Shown piece after piece: positions 14,631 to 21,689 of a stretch of 23,966 nucleotides of DNA; position 1 is the stretch's first letter, and each line of letters starts with the position of its first letter. Below the pieces are notes generated by a model. That model made no database searches, was not told the origin of the DNA, and saw only the letters and a program-made list of their open reading frames with translations. The position numbers and the translations under genes are program-made. Source of the DNA: a virus; the IMG/VR virus record IMGVR_UViG_3300027894_000003, positions 1 to 23,966 of that record; one strand, given 5' to 3'.

Positions 14631-14866
14631 ACGTACCGTCCGCCATATGATCGCGTGTAATGAAATCGAATCGATATCATCGGCAACGGTTGCAACCAGA
14701 AAAACCAATGGTTGTATTCATCCCAACCAAGAATAAAACCGATCGTCCATTGTCGCGGCAGAAATAAACCTTTGATTGATAGTTTGTTTGAATATCCCTT
14801 GCCGTCGCCAACGTTGCCGCGGTTCCAATAAAACCGATGCACAAATAAATCACTCATATCTTTCAT
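14627..14866 (-). CDS. small aromatic-rich hypothetical protein
   Basis: A 79-aa protein rich in Trp, Phe and Tyr (PRQWTIGFILGWDEYNHWFFW; LPMISIRFHYTRSYGG). It might be membrane-associated or a compact beta protein. GAGGGG precedes the ATG at 14866 closely (about 3 nt) and the second ATG at 14857 by 11 nt, so the start is uncertain. It overlaps the downstream gene by 4 nt and follows the upstream stop by 6 nt. Family not recognised. Confidence 0.72.
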   Translation of the reverse strand: MKDMSDLFVHRFYWNRGNVGDGKGYSNKLSIKGLFLPRQWTIGFILGWDEYNHWFFWLQPLPMISIRFHYTRSYGGRYV

Positions 14867-14872
14867 GTCCCC

Positions 14873-15127
14873 TCACTCGGGTACTCGCCCGGTATCGATC
14901 ATAACCGGTGGATGTTCCGTCCCCACAATCCAAAGTCTGACAGGTGCGCCGGCTGCAAGCGCAAGAATTTCCTCTTGTGTGGGAAACCAAACGGATGCCA
15001 TTAAATGCATACCATCCGTTTCCTTGTCCAAGATCGCGAGAGTGCCACATGGCCCATCGCGTGTCTTGTCCCATCCATCCGGTGCACCGAGCACCCGCGT
15101 TGCGCCTTCGATACGTCCGGGATGCAT
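14873..15127 (-). CDS. conserved phage hypothetical protein
   Basis: An 84-aa protein starting MHPGRIEGATRVLGAPDGWD, with CGTLAILDKE, SVWFPTQEEILALAAGAPVR and WIVGTEHPPVMIDTG. I remember similar small proteins from proteobacterial phages, without known function. The ATG at 15127 is preferred because AAAGGTG lies about 5 nt upstream; an ATG nine codons earlier has no good ribosome site. It starts 2 nt before the stop of the upstream gene ends. Confidence 0.8.
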   Translation of the reverse strand: MHPGRIEGATRVLGAPDGWDKTRDGPCGTLAILDKETDGMHLMASVWFPTQEEILALAAGAPVRLWIVGTEHPPVMIDTGRVPE

Positions 15128-15129
15128 TG

Positions 15130-15327
15130 TCACACCTTTACTTTTGGCGGCCATCCGAGCGGACCAATGTTTGATTTCACACCAAAGGCCGCTTCCACGC
15201 GTTCGATCGAAAACGTTTCAACCTTGATACCCATGTAACCGCGCCCGCGCCAATAATCCGCAATTTGAGCGGCCAGCACGCGCGCACCACGGCTTGTCAT
15301 ATAATCGTTTTGCTTGACCGGTGGCAT
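15130..15327 (-). CDS. small hypothetical protein
   Basis: A 65-aa basic protein, MPPVKQNDYMTSRGARVLAA, then YWRGRGYMGIKVETFSIERV and a Gly/Pro/Lys-rich end. GCGGAG precedes the ATG at 15327 by 7 nt; the longer open frame has no support. It could bind nucleic acid given its charge, but no motif is recognised. It is the first gene downstream of the operator-promoter at 15353-15381. Confidence 0.75.
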   Translation of the reverse strand: MPPVKQNDYMTSRGARVLAAQIADYWRGRGYMGIKVETFSIERVEAAFGVKSNIGPLGWPPKVKV

Positions 15328-15352
15328 TCTGGCTCCGCTTGTTTCAATGATT

Positions 15353-15381
15353 ATTGTGCATGATGCGAATATACTGTCAAC
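15353..15381 (-). promoter_or_regulatory. operator-type promoter, weak -10
   Basis: GTTGACAGTATAT (15369-15381, minus strand) gives -35 TTGACA (15375-15380); the best -10 candidate at 16 bp is CACAAT (15353-15358). The -35 box overlaps the stop codon of the HTH gene. The leader to the ATG at 15327 is about 20 nt and has a ribosome site. Confidence 0.6.
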
Positions 15382-15652
15382 TGGATTCCACCTCACCCAA
15401 TACCCGATATATATAAGCCCGCGTCACACCAAGCAAAAACGCAATGCGCCGCGGTTTAATTCCAGTTGAATGCAGAATAAGCACTTGTCGCGGAATATCA
15501 CTTGTGCGACGTCGCTTGCGGCGCCGTTCAGGTCGGTGCTCGCGCAATAACATATATACGCGACCGGGCTTCAAGCCAACAGCCGTCGCAATTATGTCCA
15601 CAGATTCCCCAGCGTCCGCCATACGCAAGATTGTTTCAAGTACGGTTGTCAT
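15377..15652 (-). CDS. double helix-turn-helix DNA-binding protein
   Basis: A 91-aa basic protein with two helix-turn-helix-like segments: residues about 14-38 (GESVDIIATAVGLKPGRVYM) and about 64-87 (GIKPRRIAFLLGVTRAYIYR), joined by an Arg/Lys-rich linker (RPERRRKRRRTSD). It resembles homeodomain-like or transposase-type HTH domains. A protein with two tandem HTH units is a candidate reader of the dyad operators in this window, and its own 3' end carries one such operator. This link is inference. It overlaps the upstream gene by 4 nt (ATGA). Confidence 0.8.
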   Translation of the reverse strand: MTTVLETILRMADAGESVDIIATAVGLKPGRVYMLLREHRPERRRKRRRTSDIPRQVLILHSTGIKPRRIAFLLGVTRAYIYRVLGEVESS

Positions 15653-15828
15653 TTGTCTAAATACTTTTCTCGCCCGGTCACAATACGATACGCCTTCACG
15701 CTCGCATCTTTACGGTGCATACCTTGCGCTTGAAATCGTTTCATCAATTCATCGAAACGCACAAGACTTGCCTTGATTTGACGCGCTTCTTTTTTGCGCA
15801 TTGCTGGGTGCGGCCGAACGATACCCAT
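15649..15828 (-). CDS. small basic hypothetical protein
   Basis: A 59-aa Lys/Arg-rich helical protein (MGIVRPHPAMRKKEARQIKA, then FDELMKRFQAQGMHRKDASV and a C-terminal REKYLDK). The ATG at 15828 is chosen because AAGGA lies about 9 nt upstream in the conserved leader; a GTG at 15858 would directly touch the -10 box. It is co-translated with the HTH protein gene downstream. Function unknown. Confidence 0.76.
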   Translation of the reverse strand: MGIVRPHPAMRKKEARQIKASLVRFDELMKRFQAQGMHRKDASVKAYRIVTGREKYLDK

Positions 15829-15858
15829 AGCGCGGTGTTCCTTCGTTTCGATATGCAC

Positions 15859-15887
15859 ACCATACGCGCTATCTGTAGACAGTCAAC
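15859..15887 (-). promoter_or_regulatory. operator-type promoter with conserved leader
   Basis: GTTGACTGTCTAC (15875-15887) holds -35 TTGACT; 16 bp later is TATGGT (15859-15864), then the leader GTGCATATCGAAACGAAGGA. A 13-bp inverted repeat pairs 15871-15883 with 15898-15910, adding a second half-site upstream. The layout copies that at 11852-11906. Confidence 0.84.
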
Positions 15888-15902
15888 ACTTATTTTCACT
15901 GT

Positions 15903-16103
15903 CTACAGATTCTTTTTCATCCACCGCGGAAAACGTGGCGGACGTCTAAATTGCCCATCGACTATTGAACGTTCACACGCCATCAACCTGAATACATATC
16001 TCCATTGCATGGGACCAGCACCGCGTTTCTTAGTCCGCGCTATATACGCTACTCGAAAAGCAGCCGTCCATCCGAGAAAGTAGCGACGAATATAAATTTT
16101 CAT
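15903..16103 (-). CDS. small basic hypothetical protein
   Basis: A 66-aa protein with many Arg/Lys and aromatic residues (MKIYIRRYFLGWTAAFRVAY, then GPMQWRYVFRLMACERS). The ATG at 16103 is 1 nt past the helicase stop; GAGG lies about 10 nt upstream in the helicase end. Its stop lies in the inverted repeat of the next promoter. Function unknown. Confidence 0.7.
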   Translation of the reverse strand: MKIYIRRYFLGWTAAFRVAYIARTKKRGAGPMQWRYVFRLMACERSIVDGQFRRPPRFPRWMKKNL

Positions 16104-16104
16104 G

Positions 16105-17718
16105 CTAAAAAGCCTCAGCAATCTCTTTCACCGGCGGCAACGGCACAACGATTGGACGCCCGTCCGACGTCACCTGAAGCGCTGATGATCGCGATGCACC
16201 ATTTGGAACCATGAATGCCAACACCTCACCAATCTCCCCCGGTCGCATCCACCGTGCCTTTTCCGCAAACGATATCAATAGAGGCGGCACACTCTGCACA
16301 TACAACGGCCCGTTACCCATAGCCTTAACCTGTGTAATCCCGTCAACCGTCCATACCTTGCTTATCGGCAACCATCCGCCCTCACGCTCGACACCAGTCT
16401 TATGCGAGGATAGCAGCGCGGCACCGCTCGGCATGTCCGAAAGCTTCGCGTCCGTCACCTCCCGCGGCCCGGATCGCATATCGTAATTACAATGCGGACA
16501 TTCAACAATTATTTTGCGCACGGGTTCAAGACAAGCCGGGCAAAGCTTCGTCATAGGCGCATCGCATGCCCAGCACTTTACTGCCGCTGCAGCGTTCCGC
16601 TTACCACATTCATCACAAGCCGCGAGTCGCGCCTTACTTTCCATCGGGCGAATAAAATCAAGCGGCCCATGTTGGTCAATATTGCCGGCGAAATCGAGTA
16701 CGGCACAATCTTCCTTGCCCGCCGCTGTACGCAATGCCCGGCCACAAATTTGAATATAAAGTCCCAAGGATTTAGTGCGGCGACGCATCACTAGAAGATC
16801 GACGGCGGGCACATTGAATCCGGTCGTAAGCGCAGCCAAGTTTACTAAGGCACGTAACCTCCCGGCCCGATATGCATCGATCGTAGCGGCGCGCTCGCGG
16901 GCCGGTGTGTCACCAAGCACAAGTCCGGTAGGGATGCGCCATTCATTCATACGTGAATACATCGCGCGGGCGGCTTTCGTTGATGCTTCGAATATCAACC
17001 ATGCACGCCGATCCACTCCGTGATGGACCATTTGCGCAATATGATTGTCCATCAATTCAATCATTTGTGCGTCTTGCGATTCTCCGGTAAATTCCCCCTG
17101 CCGAGAGCGCAGTTTTGCTGGATCAATCTTGTCGTCGGCACCAATCGAAAAGGCTGGACACAAATAACCGTCACGGATCCCGTCAAGAATTCCATACCGA
17201 TATACGACACGCTCGAATGGTGCGCCATCGCCCTCGATTAGACTACCACCTTGCAATCGGAACACAGTTCCCGAACCGCCTGGCATGCGAGGCGAACCCA
17301 GCGCACGATGCAAATCGCGATACATCCCATTTTCGTGATGACCAATCAAATGCGCTTCGTCGACGCACAGCATCGAAATCGGCCCAAAATTATGCGCGTA
17401 TTTGTAGATCGATTGCACCGCCGCACTGATGATCGGTGCGCGCCACGTTCTTTCCGATAATGCCGCAGCGTTTACGCCGATGTGCATGCCCAGTATAAGA
17501 TCGCGGCATGCTTTTGCGTTTTGTTCCACTAGCTCGCGAGTATGTGCGCCAATGATAACACGTCCACCACGCTCCACCTCACGCCGCGCCAATTCCGCGA
17601 ACATGAGCGATTTACCGGAACCGACACACGCATCAACAAGCGGACGCATAACGCCTTGCCGAAACGCGGATTCTATCGCGTCCACAGCATCAATTTGATG
17701 GGGACGCAGAGTAATCAT
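16105..17718 (-). CDS. SF2 DEAH-type helicase with C-terminal zinc ribbons
   Basis: A 537-aa helicase that should use ATP to unwind or translocate along DNA in phage replication or recombination. Motif I is ACVGSGKS (about residues 30-37), motif II is CVDEAH in the stretch around residue 120, and the C-terminal RecA fold ends with ICGRALRTAAGKEDCAVLDF (motif VI region). Two Cys-rich ribbons follow: CDECGKRN...CWACDAPM and CPACLEPV...CPHCNYDM, probably for DNA contact. It resembles the phage and restriction-type DEAD/DEAH helicases. Its ATG overlaps the upstream gene's stop by 4 nt. Confidence 0.93.
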   Translation of the reverse strand: MITLRPHQIDAVDAIESAFRQGVMRPLVDACVGSGKSLMFAELARREVERGGRVIIGAHTRELVEQNAKACRDLILGMHIGVNAAALSERTWRAPIISAAVQSIYKYAHNFGPISMLCVDEAHLIGHHENGMYRDLHRALGSPRMPGGSGTVFRLQGGSLIEGDGAPFERVVYRYGILDGIRDGYLCPAFSIGADDKIDPAKLRSRQGEFTGESQDAQMIELMDNHIAQMVHHGVDRRAWLIFEASTKAARAMYSRMNEWRIPTGLVLGDTPARERAATIDAYRAGRLRALVNLAALTTGFNVPAVDLLVMRRRTKSLGLYIQICGRALRTAAGKEDCAVLDFAGNIDQHGPLDFIRPMESKARLAACDECGKRNAAAAVKCWACDAPMTKLCPACLEPVRKIIVECPHCNYDMRSGPREVTDAKLSDMPSGAALLSSHKTGVEREGGWLPISKVWTVDGITQVKAMGNGPLYVQSVPPLLISFAEKARWMRPGEIGEVLAFMVPNGASRSSALQVTSDGRPIVVPLPPVKEIAEAF

Positions 17719-17891
17719 GTTTGTCTAAATGCGCCTGACACGAAAATAGGTCGCTCGGGTGCTTTCGGAACAGGAACCGGTACCAATCGACCACATAGCG
17801 GCGGATCAGGATCGTTCGTATCCCATACCAAACGACACGGCGCACAAGCCATTTGATCGGAAAATTGACGTGCTGCGCATTTATCATTCAT
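17715..17891 (-). CDS. 58-aa Cys-containing small phage protein
   Basis: A short frame nested in a chain of overlapping genes: its ATG lies in the end of the upstream gene and its TGA overlaps the helicase ATG. The protein begins MNDKCAARQFSDQMACAPCR and continues LVWDTNDPDPPLCGRLVPVP. Four cysteines (5, 16, 19, 33) with a C-x2-C pair suggest a small zinc ribbon. I remember similar very short C-x2-C proteins with W-D-x-N-D-P in phage genomes. Another open frame here, starting at 17887, has no comparable features, so I chose this one. Function unknown. Confidence 0.78.
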   Translation of the reverse strand: MNDKCAARQFSDQMACAPCRLVWDTNDPDPPLCGRLVPVPVPKAPERPIFVSGAFRQT

Positions 17892-18087
17892 GATTTATCT
17901 CTTTCTCCAAATTTGCGCAACGCGAACACCAACGTTCTTTAACATGCGTTGTCGTTCCCCAGGCTGAAAAAGGAATTGATGTGTGCATGATGCGATCACC
18001 ACAAAGAGCAAAAGGTTCATCGGAAACCCGCAAATGATAATAAAACGTTCCGTAAATACCTTCGGCAACGTTAAATTGCGTTTTCAT
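17884..18087 (-). CDS. small phage protein with CxxC
   Basis: A 67-aa protein. FYYHLRVSDEPFALCGDRIM, then IPFSAWGTTTHVKERWCSRC and a short acidic tail. Three cysteines, two of them as C-x2-C, suggest a metal site. GGGAG precedes the ATG by about 9 nt. It overlaps the upstream gene by 17 nt and the downstream gene by 8 nt. Not assigned to a known family. Confidence 0.78.
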   Translation of the reverse strand: MKTQFNVAEGIYGTFYYHLRVSDEPFALCGDRIMHTSIPFSAWGTTTHVKERWCSRCANLEKEINHE

Positions 18088-18250
18088 TGAATAAATCTCC
18101 CGGCCAAACCATCATTCCTAATTCACCAGCCACCACTTGCCGACACGTTTCGTGCGTTCCTTGCGCGACGATCTTTCCATTGACGTCAATCACCACCGAA
18201 TAATAACCATCATGCGCTAGGTTAATTCGATATGGTCGGACAAACTTCAT
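18071..18250 (-). CDS. small hypothetical protein
   Basis: A 59-aa protein, MKFVRPYRINLAHDGYYSVV followed by IDVNGKIVAQGTHETCRQVV, probably a small beta-beta-alpha domain. The ATG at 18250 overlaps the upstream stop as ATGA, which decides the start over the longer frame. Function unknown. Confidence 0.78.
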   Translation of the reverse strand: MKFVRPYRINLAHDGYYSVVIDVNGKIVAQGTHETCRQVVAGELGMMVWPGDLFNENAI

Positions 18251-18498
18251 TGTCCATTCTGCATAGACCACCGATGCAAAATCGAAGGCAAATTGTCCGC
18301 AGTAATCGCGACTTCATCGGGTTTCACCTTCCACAGCGCTGCAGAAAGTTCAATCATTTCCCCGTAGGTAAGCGATTGCATCAGTTCGGAAATCTCGTTG
18401 AGCGGCTTGCGCTCGATATCCGATTCCAATTTCTTCAAGTCGACAACTTCCGGAGGTTCGCGTAAATGACGCGGCTTATATTGATCAAGTACGGTCAT
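18247..18498 (-). CDS. hypothetical helical protein
   Basis: An 83-aa acidic helical protein (MTVLDQYKPRHLREPPEVVD, then LNEISELMQSLTYGEMIELS). Its ATG overlaps the exonuclease stop (ATGA) and its stop overlaps the next ATG in the same way, so it is part of a translationally coupled run. The longer open frame starting at 18732 is a shadow of the exonuclease gene. No family recognised. Confidence 0.8.
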   Translation of the reverse strand: MTVLDQYKPRHLREPPEVVDLKKLESDIERKPLNEISELMQSLTYGEMIELSAALWKVKPDEVAITADNLPSILHRWSMQNGQ

Positions 18499-19022
18499 GC
18501 TGTCACCCGTGCCGTACTCAAGATTTTCAATGCAGCAATTGCCGCGTGAGTCTGTGCGATTGCGTCGTCGAGAGCGACATGTGGACGTCCGGTACGCTCC
18601 ACAGTCACGCCCGCAAGATCGTATAGCGTGCGAGTATCCCGCACGGTCCAAAATTCCCACGGGCATGCGATTCCAAGCCGGCGGTAAAGTTCTTGCAACA
18701 GTGGCGCATCGAAGCCGGCGCCGTGGCACCAAATGAGCGCATCAGCCGGCGCGGCCCATTTCAGCCATGTGGTGAAATACTCCGCAACCGCGCGCACAGG
18801 ATTTGGATTTTGTGTAGCTGCAGCCCATGACGCAGGGTCTTGTGTACCCCACCATGTGTGCGTTGCCGGCTCGACTTCCATACCAAGCGCAAGCTGTTCG
18901 TGGATATCGAGCACCGCAACGCAACTGGCAAGATCGTCAAACCGCACGAACGCAGCGGACAAAATCACAGCACCCGGTCGTACACCAAGTGTCTCGATAT
19001 CAAGCATTATGTGGGTCGTCAC
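18495..19022 (-). CDS. DEDDh 3'-5' exonuclease
   Basis: A 175-aa nuclease of the DnaQ/RNase H-like exonuclease fold. ExoI motif: MLDIETLG with D8 and E10 (GTG start at 19022). ExoII: IWCHGAGFDAPLL with its Asp. ExoIII: RPHVALDDAIAQT, supplying the His and Asp of the DEDDh set. All four acidic residues are present, so it is probably active, perhaps degrading host DNA or proofreading. It resembles Rv2179c-like or DexA-like phage exonucleases. GGAGG lies about 9 nt upstream of the GTG, and the GTGA overlap with the preceding tiny gene supports this start. Confidence 0.9.
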   Translation of the reverse strand: MTTHIMLDIETLGVRPGAVILSAAFVRFDDLASCVAVLDIHEQLALGMEVEPATHTWWGTQDPASWAAATQNPNPVRAVAEYFTTWLKWAAPADALIWCHGAGFDAPLLQELYRRLGIACPWEFWTVRDTRTLYDLAGVTVERTGRPHVALDDAIAQTHAAIAALKILSTARVTA

Positions 19023-19114
19023 GGTCGCCGCCCTCCACGCCACCGATAGCCTGCCCATACAACAAGGACACTAAACGCGACCACAATCGTTAATCCGATG
19101 TAGATTACTGTCAT
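19019..19114 (-). CDS. 31-aa single-pass membrane protein
   Basis: A very short gene between two ATGA/GTGA overlaps: its ATG overlaps the coiled-coil gene's stop and its TGA overlaps the exonuclease GTG. The protein is MTVIYIGLTIVVAFSVLVVW plus an 11-residue basic tail rich in Arg and Gly. One membrane helix (about residues 3-21) with positive residues on the inner side is typical of small phage membrane peptides. Exact coupling on both sides makes it likely to be real. Confidence 0.72.
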   Translation of the reverse strand: MTVIYIGLTIVVAFSVLVVWAGYRWRGGRRP

Positions 19115-19374
19115 AACCCCAAAGTCCTTTCCACCTCACGTAAGATTAATCGCGGGTCACGCATCGGTTCTTTCAAAAGCAATACCGTGTCAAACCAATC
19201 ACGAACTAAACGCAGAGTTTCGAAAGCCTCATTTTCCGCGTTTGCTAACGCGTTTTCCGCTTCGTCTCGTTGTTCGCGCGCTTCGTCGATATCACCTTGC
19301 CATTCTTCCCGGTCGCGCCGCTCACGGTCCAATTTACGTAAGAGTTCCCGCCGTCGCTCTTCACGTATCGTCAT
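19111..19374 (-). CDS. charged coiled-coil protein
   Basis: An 87-aa highly charged protein, nearly all helix: EERRRELLRKLDRERRDREE, then acidic EAREQRDEAENALANAENEA, and a C-terminal hydrophobic part (LVRDWFDTVLLLKEP). Probably a coiled-coil dimer. The ATG at 19374 has only a weak ribosome site. A short leaderless frame precedes and overlaps it (see the promoter at 19406). Function unknown. Confidence 0.77.
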   Translation of the reverse strand: MTIREERRRELLRKLDRERRDREEWQGDIDEAREQRDEAENALANAENEAFETLRLVRDWFDTVLLLKEPMRDPRLILREVERTLGL

Positions 19375-19405
19375 TTATTTTCGCCCATGCTTGAGTCATA
19401 CGCAT

Positions 19406-19434
19406 ACTGTAGCGCGGCGATGTAGACTGTCAAC
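19406..19434 (-). promoter_or_regulatory. operator-type promoter with overlapping leaderless mini-frame
   Basis: GTTGACAGTCTAC (19422-19434) gives -35 TTGACA (19428-19433), then 16 bp and TACAGT (19406-19411). The expected start point coincides with an ATG at 19399. This opens a 12-codon frame (MTQAWAKINDDT) that overlaps the start of the coiled-coil gene out of frame. Confidence 0.75.
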
Positions 19435-19445
19435 GGCTATTTATT

Positions 19446-19697
19446 TTATTTTTCGGGCCACTTACAGTAGCCACAGTCGTCATCCGCGCGTGTCGGATCG
19501 CCCTCCTGAAAAAGCACGACAGATTTTCGGTTGAACGGAGTCCCGCCCCCATCAATCACCATCAGATTCACCAAGCGGTCGCCCCACACATAGGCGATCG
19601 TTGCCGCAAGCGGTCGGCGCTCACGGAATGCAAGCAAATCCTCTTCCTTGGTCGGCAGATAGTGAACAACTGCGCCGGTCGTTGGTGTAATAATCAT
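19446..19697 (-). CDS. conserved small phage protein
   Basis: An 83-aa protein, MIITPTTGAVVHYLPTKEED, then PLAATIAYVWGDRLVNLMVI and a C-terminal DDDCGYCKWPEK with a C-x2-C pair. I remember this layout (valine-rich start, VW-G-D-R-x-VNL, then SV) from many proteobacterial phage genomes, without known function. The ATG at 19697 overlaps the methyltransferase stop and has GGAAAGGGA 5-6 nt upstream. Confidence 0.82.
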   Translation of the reverse strand: MIITPTTGAVVHYLPTKEEDLLAFRERRPLAATIAYVWGDRLVNLMVIDGGGTPFNRKSVVLFQEGDPTRADDDCGYCKWPEK

Positions 19698-20950
19698 GAA
19701 TTTCCCTTTCCGGTGATGCGCCGACAAATATCGGTCACGTATTCAGACTCCTTTTCGACCAAGAGAGCCCGAAACCCTTCAAGCAGGCATGCGGCACCAG
19801 TCGTTCCCGAGCCCGCGAATGGATCGAACACAACGCCACCCGGCGGTGTAATGAGCCGGGCAAGCCATTGTAAGAGTGCTATCGGCTTCACGGTCGGGTG
19901 CTTGCTGCTAGCGCGATCAGTCTTAGACGCTTTGGCACTATAAAAAAAGCGTGCAGCGGATCCTGAATCGCCATGCGAAATCATAACAGAACCTGCAGCA
20001 CGCGATTCCGCTCCAATTGACGCGCTACGAATAGCACCCTTCGCAGATGCTTTTTTGACTACGCTTCCAATAGGTGGCGCCTTACTGTTCGGAAATCCCG
20101 CAATCACTTCCGCGCTTCCATCCGTGATCACATTAGCCGGCCATCGGCCGTCTTTCGTCATGCCCGCAAATTCGACTTCCTGCCGGCCCATGTGCTCGCC
20201 GGTTGCGATTGCCGTTGCGCCAGGTTGCAGACGCTTGCTTGTGTAAGCGCGTGCTTCGCTTCCTTCGGTGTGAATTCGCGTCGCGTCAATATTCAGCGCA
20301 CCTGTTCCCCATCGTAGTACATTCGCCGCAACGGTATCCTCGGATAACGGTTTACGCGCTAATACAATCGGTTCGAATGCGGGTTTAAGTGCTGTGCCGT
20401 GCCCATTCCATTCAATCGCGCTCGGGTGTCGCCATTCACCTTTGCGCATCAATGCACCGTCGCTTTCGTAATACCATTCGCCGTCGATACGTTGACATAG
20501 CGTAATTTCGAAATCCAAGGCTACGTCATGCGATTTCGGAAATCCTGAACCGTATATCCACATAAGCGAGTCGCGAATTTCAAAACCTGCATCCTCGATT
20601 GCGCATGCCATACGGTGATAACCGCGCGACGCCCCGAAAGCCGCAAGATGTCCACCGGGCTTAAGTACCCGCAACACTTGTGCCCACAATTCAGGCGTAA
20701 AGGCAATATCGCCACCGTCCCAAGCCTTCCCCATAAATCCGCGAGATTGGCGAGCAAAAGCGCCATCCGTTCCGTGTTGAGCGGGCGCAGCGTTCGGAGT
20801 GCCGAATCGCTTCACAACCGACGTAAGATGGTACGGTGAATCGGTCACAACGCTGTCTATGCAATTATCAGGAAGTGCCGCCATCGCGTCACGACAATCT
20901 GCGTGAAACAGCACGCAATCAGGCCCAAGCGTATATGTGCAATCACTCAC
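19694..20950 (-). CDS. beta-class DNA N4/N6 methyltransferase
   Basis: A 418-aa DNA methyltransferase. Motif IV (VVTDSPYHL, residues about 34-42) comes first and motif I (FDPFAGSGTTGAAC, about 375-388) near the end, with HPTVKPIALLQWL before it: the beta-class order, PF01555-like. SPY with a preceding Asp marks amino methylation of adenine or cytosine. The central 250 residues form a large target-recognition region (about 60-340), long for this family. No restriction nuclease is nearby, so it is probably a solitary phage enzyme that protects or marks phage DNA. The GTG start overlaps the upstream gene by 8 nt. Confidence 0.93.
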   Translation of the reverse strand: MSDCTYTLGPDCVLFHADCRDAMAALPDNCIDSVVTDSPYHLTSVVKRFGTPNAAPAQHGTDGAFARQSRGFMGKAWDGGDIAFTPELWAQVLRVLKPGGHLAAFGASRGYHRMACAIEDAGFEIRDSLMWIYGSGFPKSHDVALDFEITLCQRIDGEWYYESDGALMRKGEWRHPSAIEWNGHGTALKPAFEPIVLARKPLSEDTVAANVLRWGTGALNIDATRIHTEGSEARAYTSKRLQPGATAIATGEHMGRQEVEFAGMTKDGRWPANVITDGSAEVIAGFPNSKAPPIGSVVKKASAKGAIRSASIGAESRAAGSVMISHGDSGSAARFFYSAKASKTDRASSKHPTVKPIALLQWLARLITPPGGVVFDPFAGSGTTGAACLLEGFRALLVEKESEYVTDICRRITGKGNS

Positions 20951-21272
20951 AGCAAGCTACCCGAAATTTGTATTTACATGCGGCCGTTGCCGGATCGTCG
21001 GGAAACCCTTTCGCTAACGGCCATGCGGGAAAATCAGGATCGCATTTGAGCAAAATTGCAAATGCCGCTTCCATTGTCATCCATTCTTTCGCCCCGAGCG
21101 TCTTACCGGTCGGACGATGAACGATGCACCACGTATTTGCGCGTATCCATTTACGCTCGGAATGATACCAAAGCTTGGTCACAGCAAGAGGGCATGACGC
21201 AGACGGTGTAAATCCATCCACCTCATGCTGGTGACAACCATCGGCACGCATCAATACGCGAACAGAAATCAT
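20943..21272 (-). CDS. hypothetical phage protein
   Basis: A 109-aa protein, MISVRVLMRADGCHQHEVDG, then a Trp-rich middle (LWYHSERKWIRANTWCIVHR) and a Pro/Asp/Cys-rich end (FRVACCE). Several Cys and His residues are present but no zinc pattern is complete. It overlaps the upstream gene by 4 nt (ATGA) and the methyltransferase by 8 nt, so it may modify that enzyme's expression or simply share its mRNA. Not assigned. Confidence 0.78.
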   Translation of the reverse strand: MISVRVLMRADGCHQHEVDGFTPSASCPLAVTKLWYHSERKWIRANTWCIVHRPTGKTLGAKEWMTMEAAFAILLKCDPDFPAWPLAKGFPDDPATAACKYKFRVACCE

Positions 21273-21682
21273 GTTGCTGTCACCGTTTTTATCAACTGTT
21301 TAGCCCGCACTTTGCTCACATTCAGCCCGTAAAGTGGCGAAGCAAGCCGTGCTGCGATCATATCGAGCGCGACGCGCCGGCCGTGACGATTTTGCTTGGC
21401 ACAATACGCACCATATTCGACCTGATGCGCAAGCAATTCCTCTACACCACGAAATTCAACATCCGAGCAATAGTTACGCCACCAATTAAAAGGGGTGTCG
21501 GCTTGGCGCGTACAATGAACGTTTTCATGCGCAAGCAGTTCGTCACCGATCGCAATTGATTTTGGATTATAGATGACGTCGCCGAATGCGTAAATCACCG
21601 GCTTGTTGTAGACATTAAAAGTTGCATCGATAAGCCCGAAATTTGGCGGGTAATCAAATATTATTTGCCGTTTCACTTTCAT
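21269..21682 (-). CDS. HExxH metallopeptidase-like phage protein
   Basis: A 137-aa protein with LLAHENVHCTRQ near residue 50: the H-E-x-x-H zinc-binding helix of metallopeptidases. A downstream helix, VEELLAHQVEYGAY, could supply the third ligand (H or E). The conserved feel of this gene suggests a small phage metalloprotein, perhaps a protease acting on host targets; activity is inferred. Upstream GGAG is only 2 nt from the ATG at 21682 but 8 nt from a GTG at 21676, so the true start may be the GTG (MKRQIIFDYPP). An 18-bp inverted repeat lies just before it. Confidence 0.75.
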   Translation of the reverse strand: MKVKRQIIFDYPPNFGLIDATFNVYNKPVIYAFGDVIYNPKSIAIGDELLAHENVHCTRQADTPFNWWRNYCSDVEFRGVEELLAHQVEYGAYCAKQNRHGRRVALDMIAARLASPLYGLNVSKVRAKQLIKTVTAT

Positions 21683-21689
21683 AACTCCG

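Noticed and set aside
17690-17887. 65-codon minus-strand frame before the helicase
   Set aside because: The overlapping 58-codon frame 17715-17891 has exact overlaps with both neighbours and a cysteine pattern; this one has neither.
18247-18732. 161-codon frame extending the 83-aa gene upstream
   Set aside because: The upstream part lies out of frame in the exonuclease gene; the ATG at 18498 forms a clean ATGA overlap.
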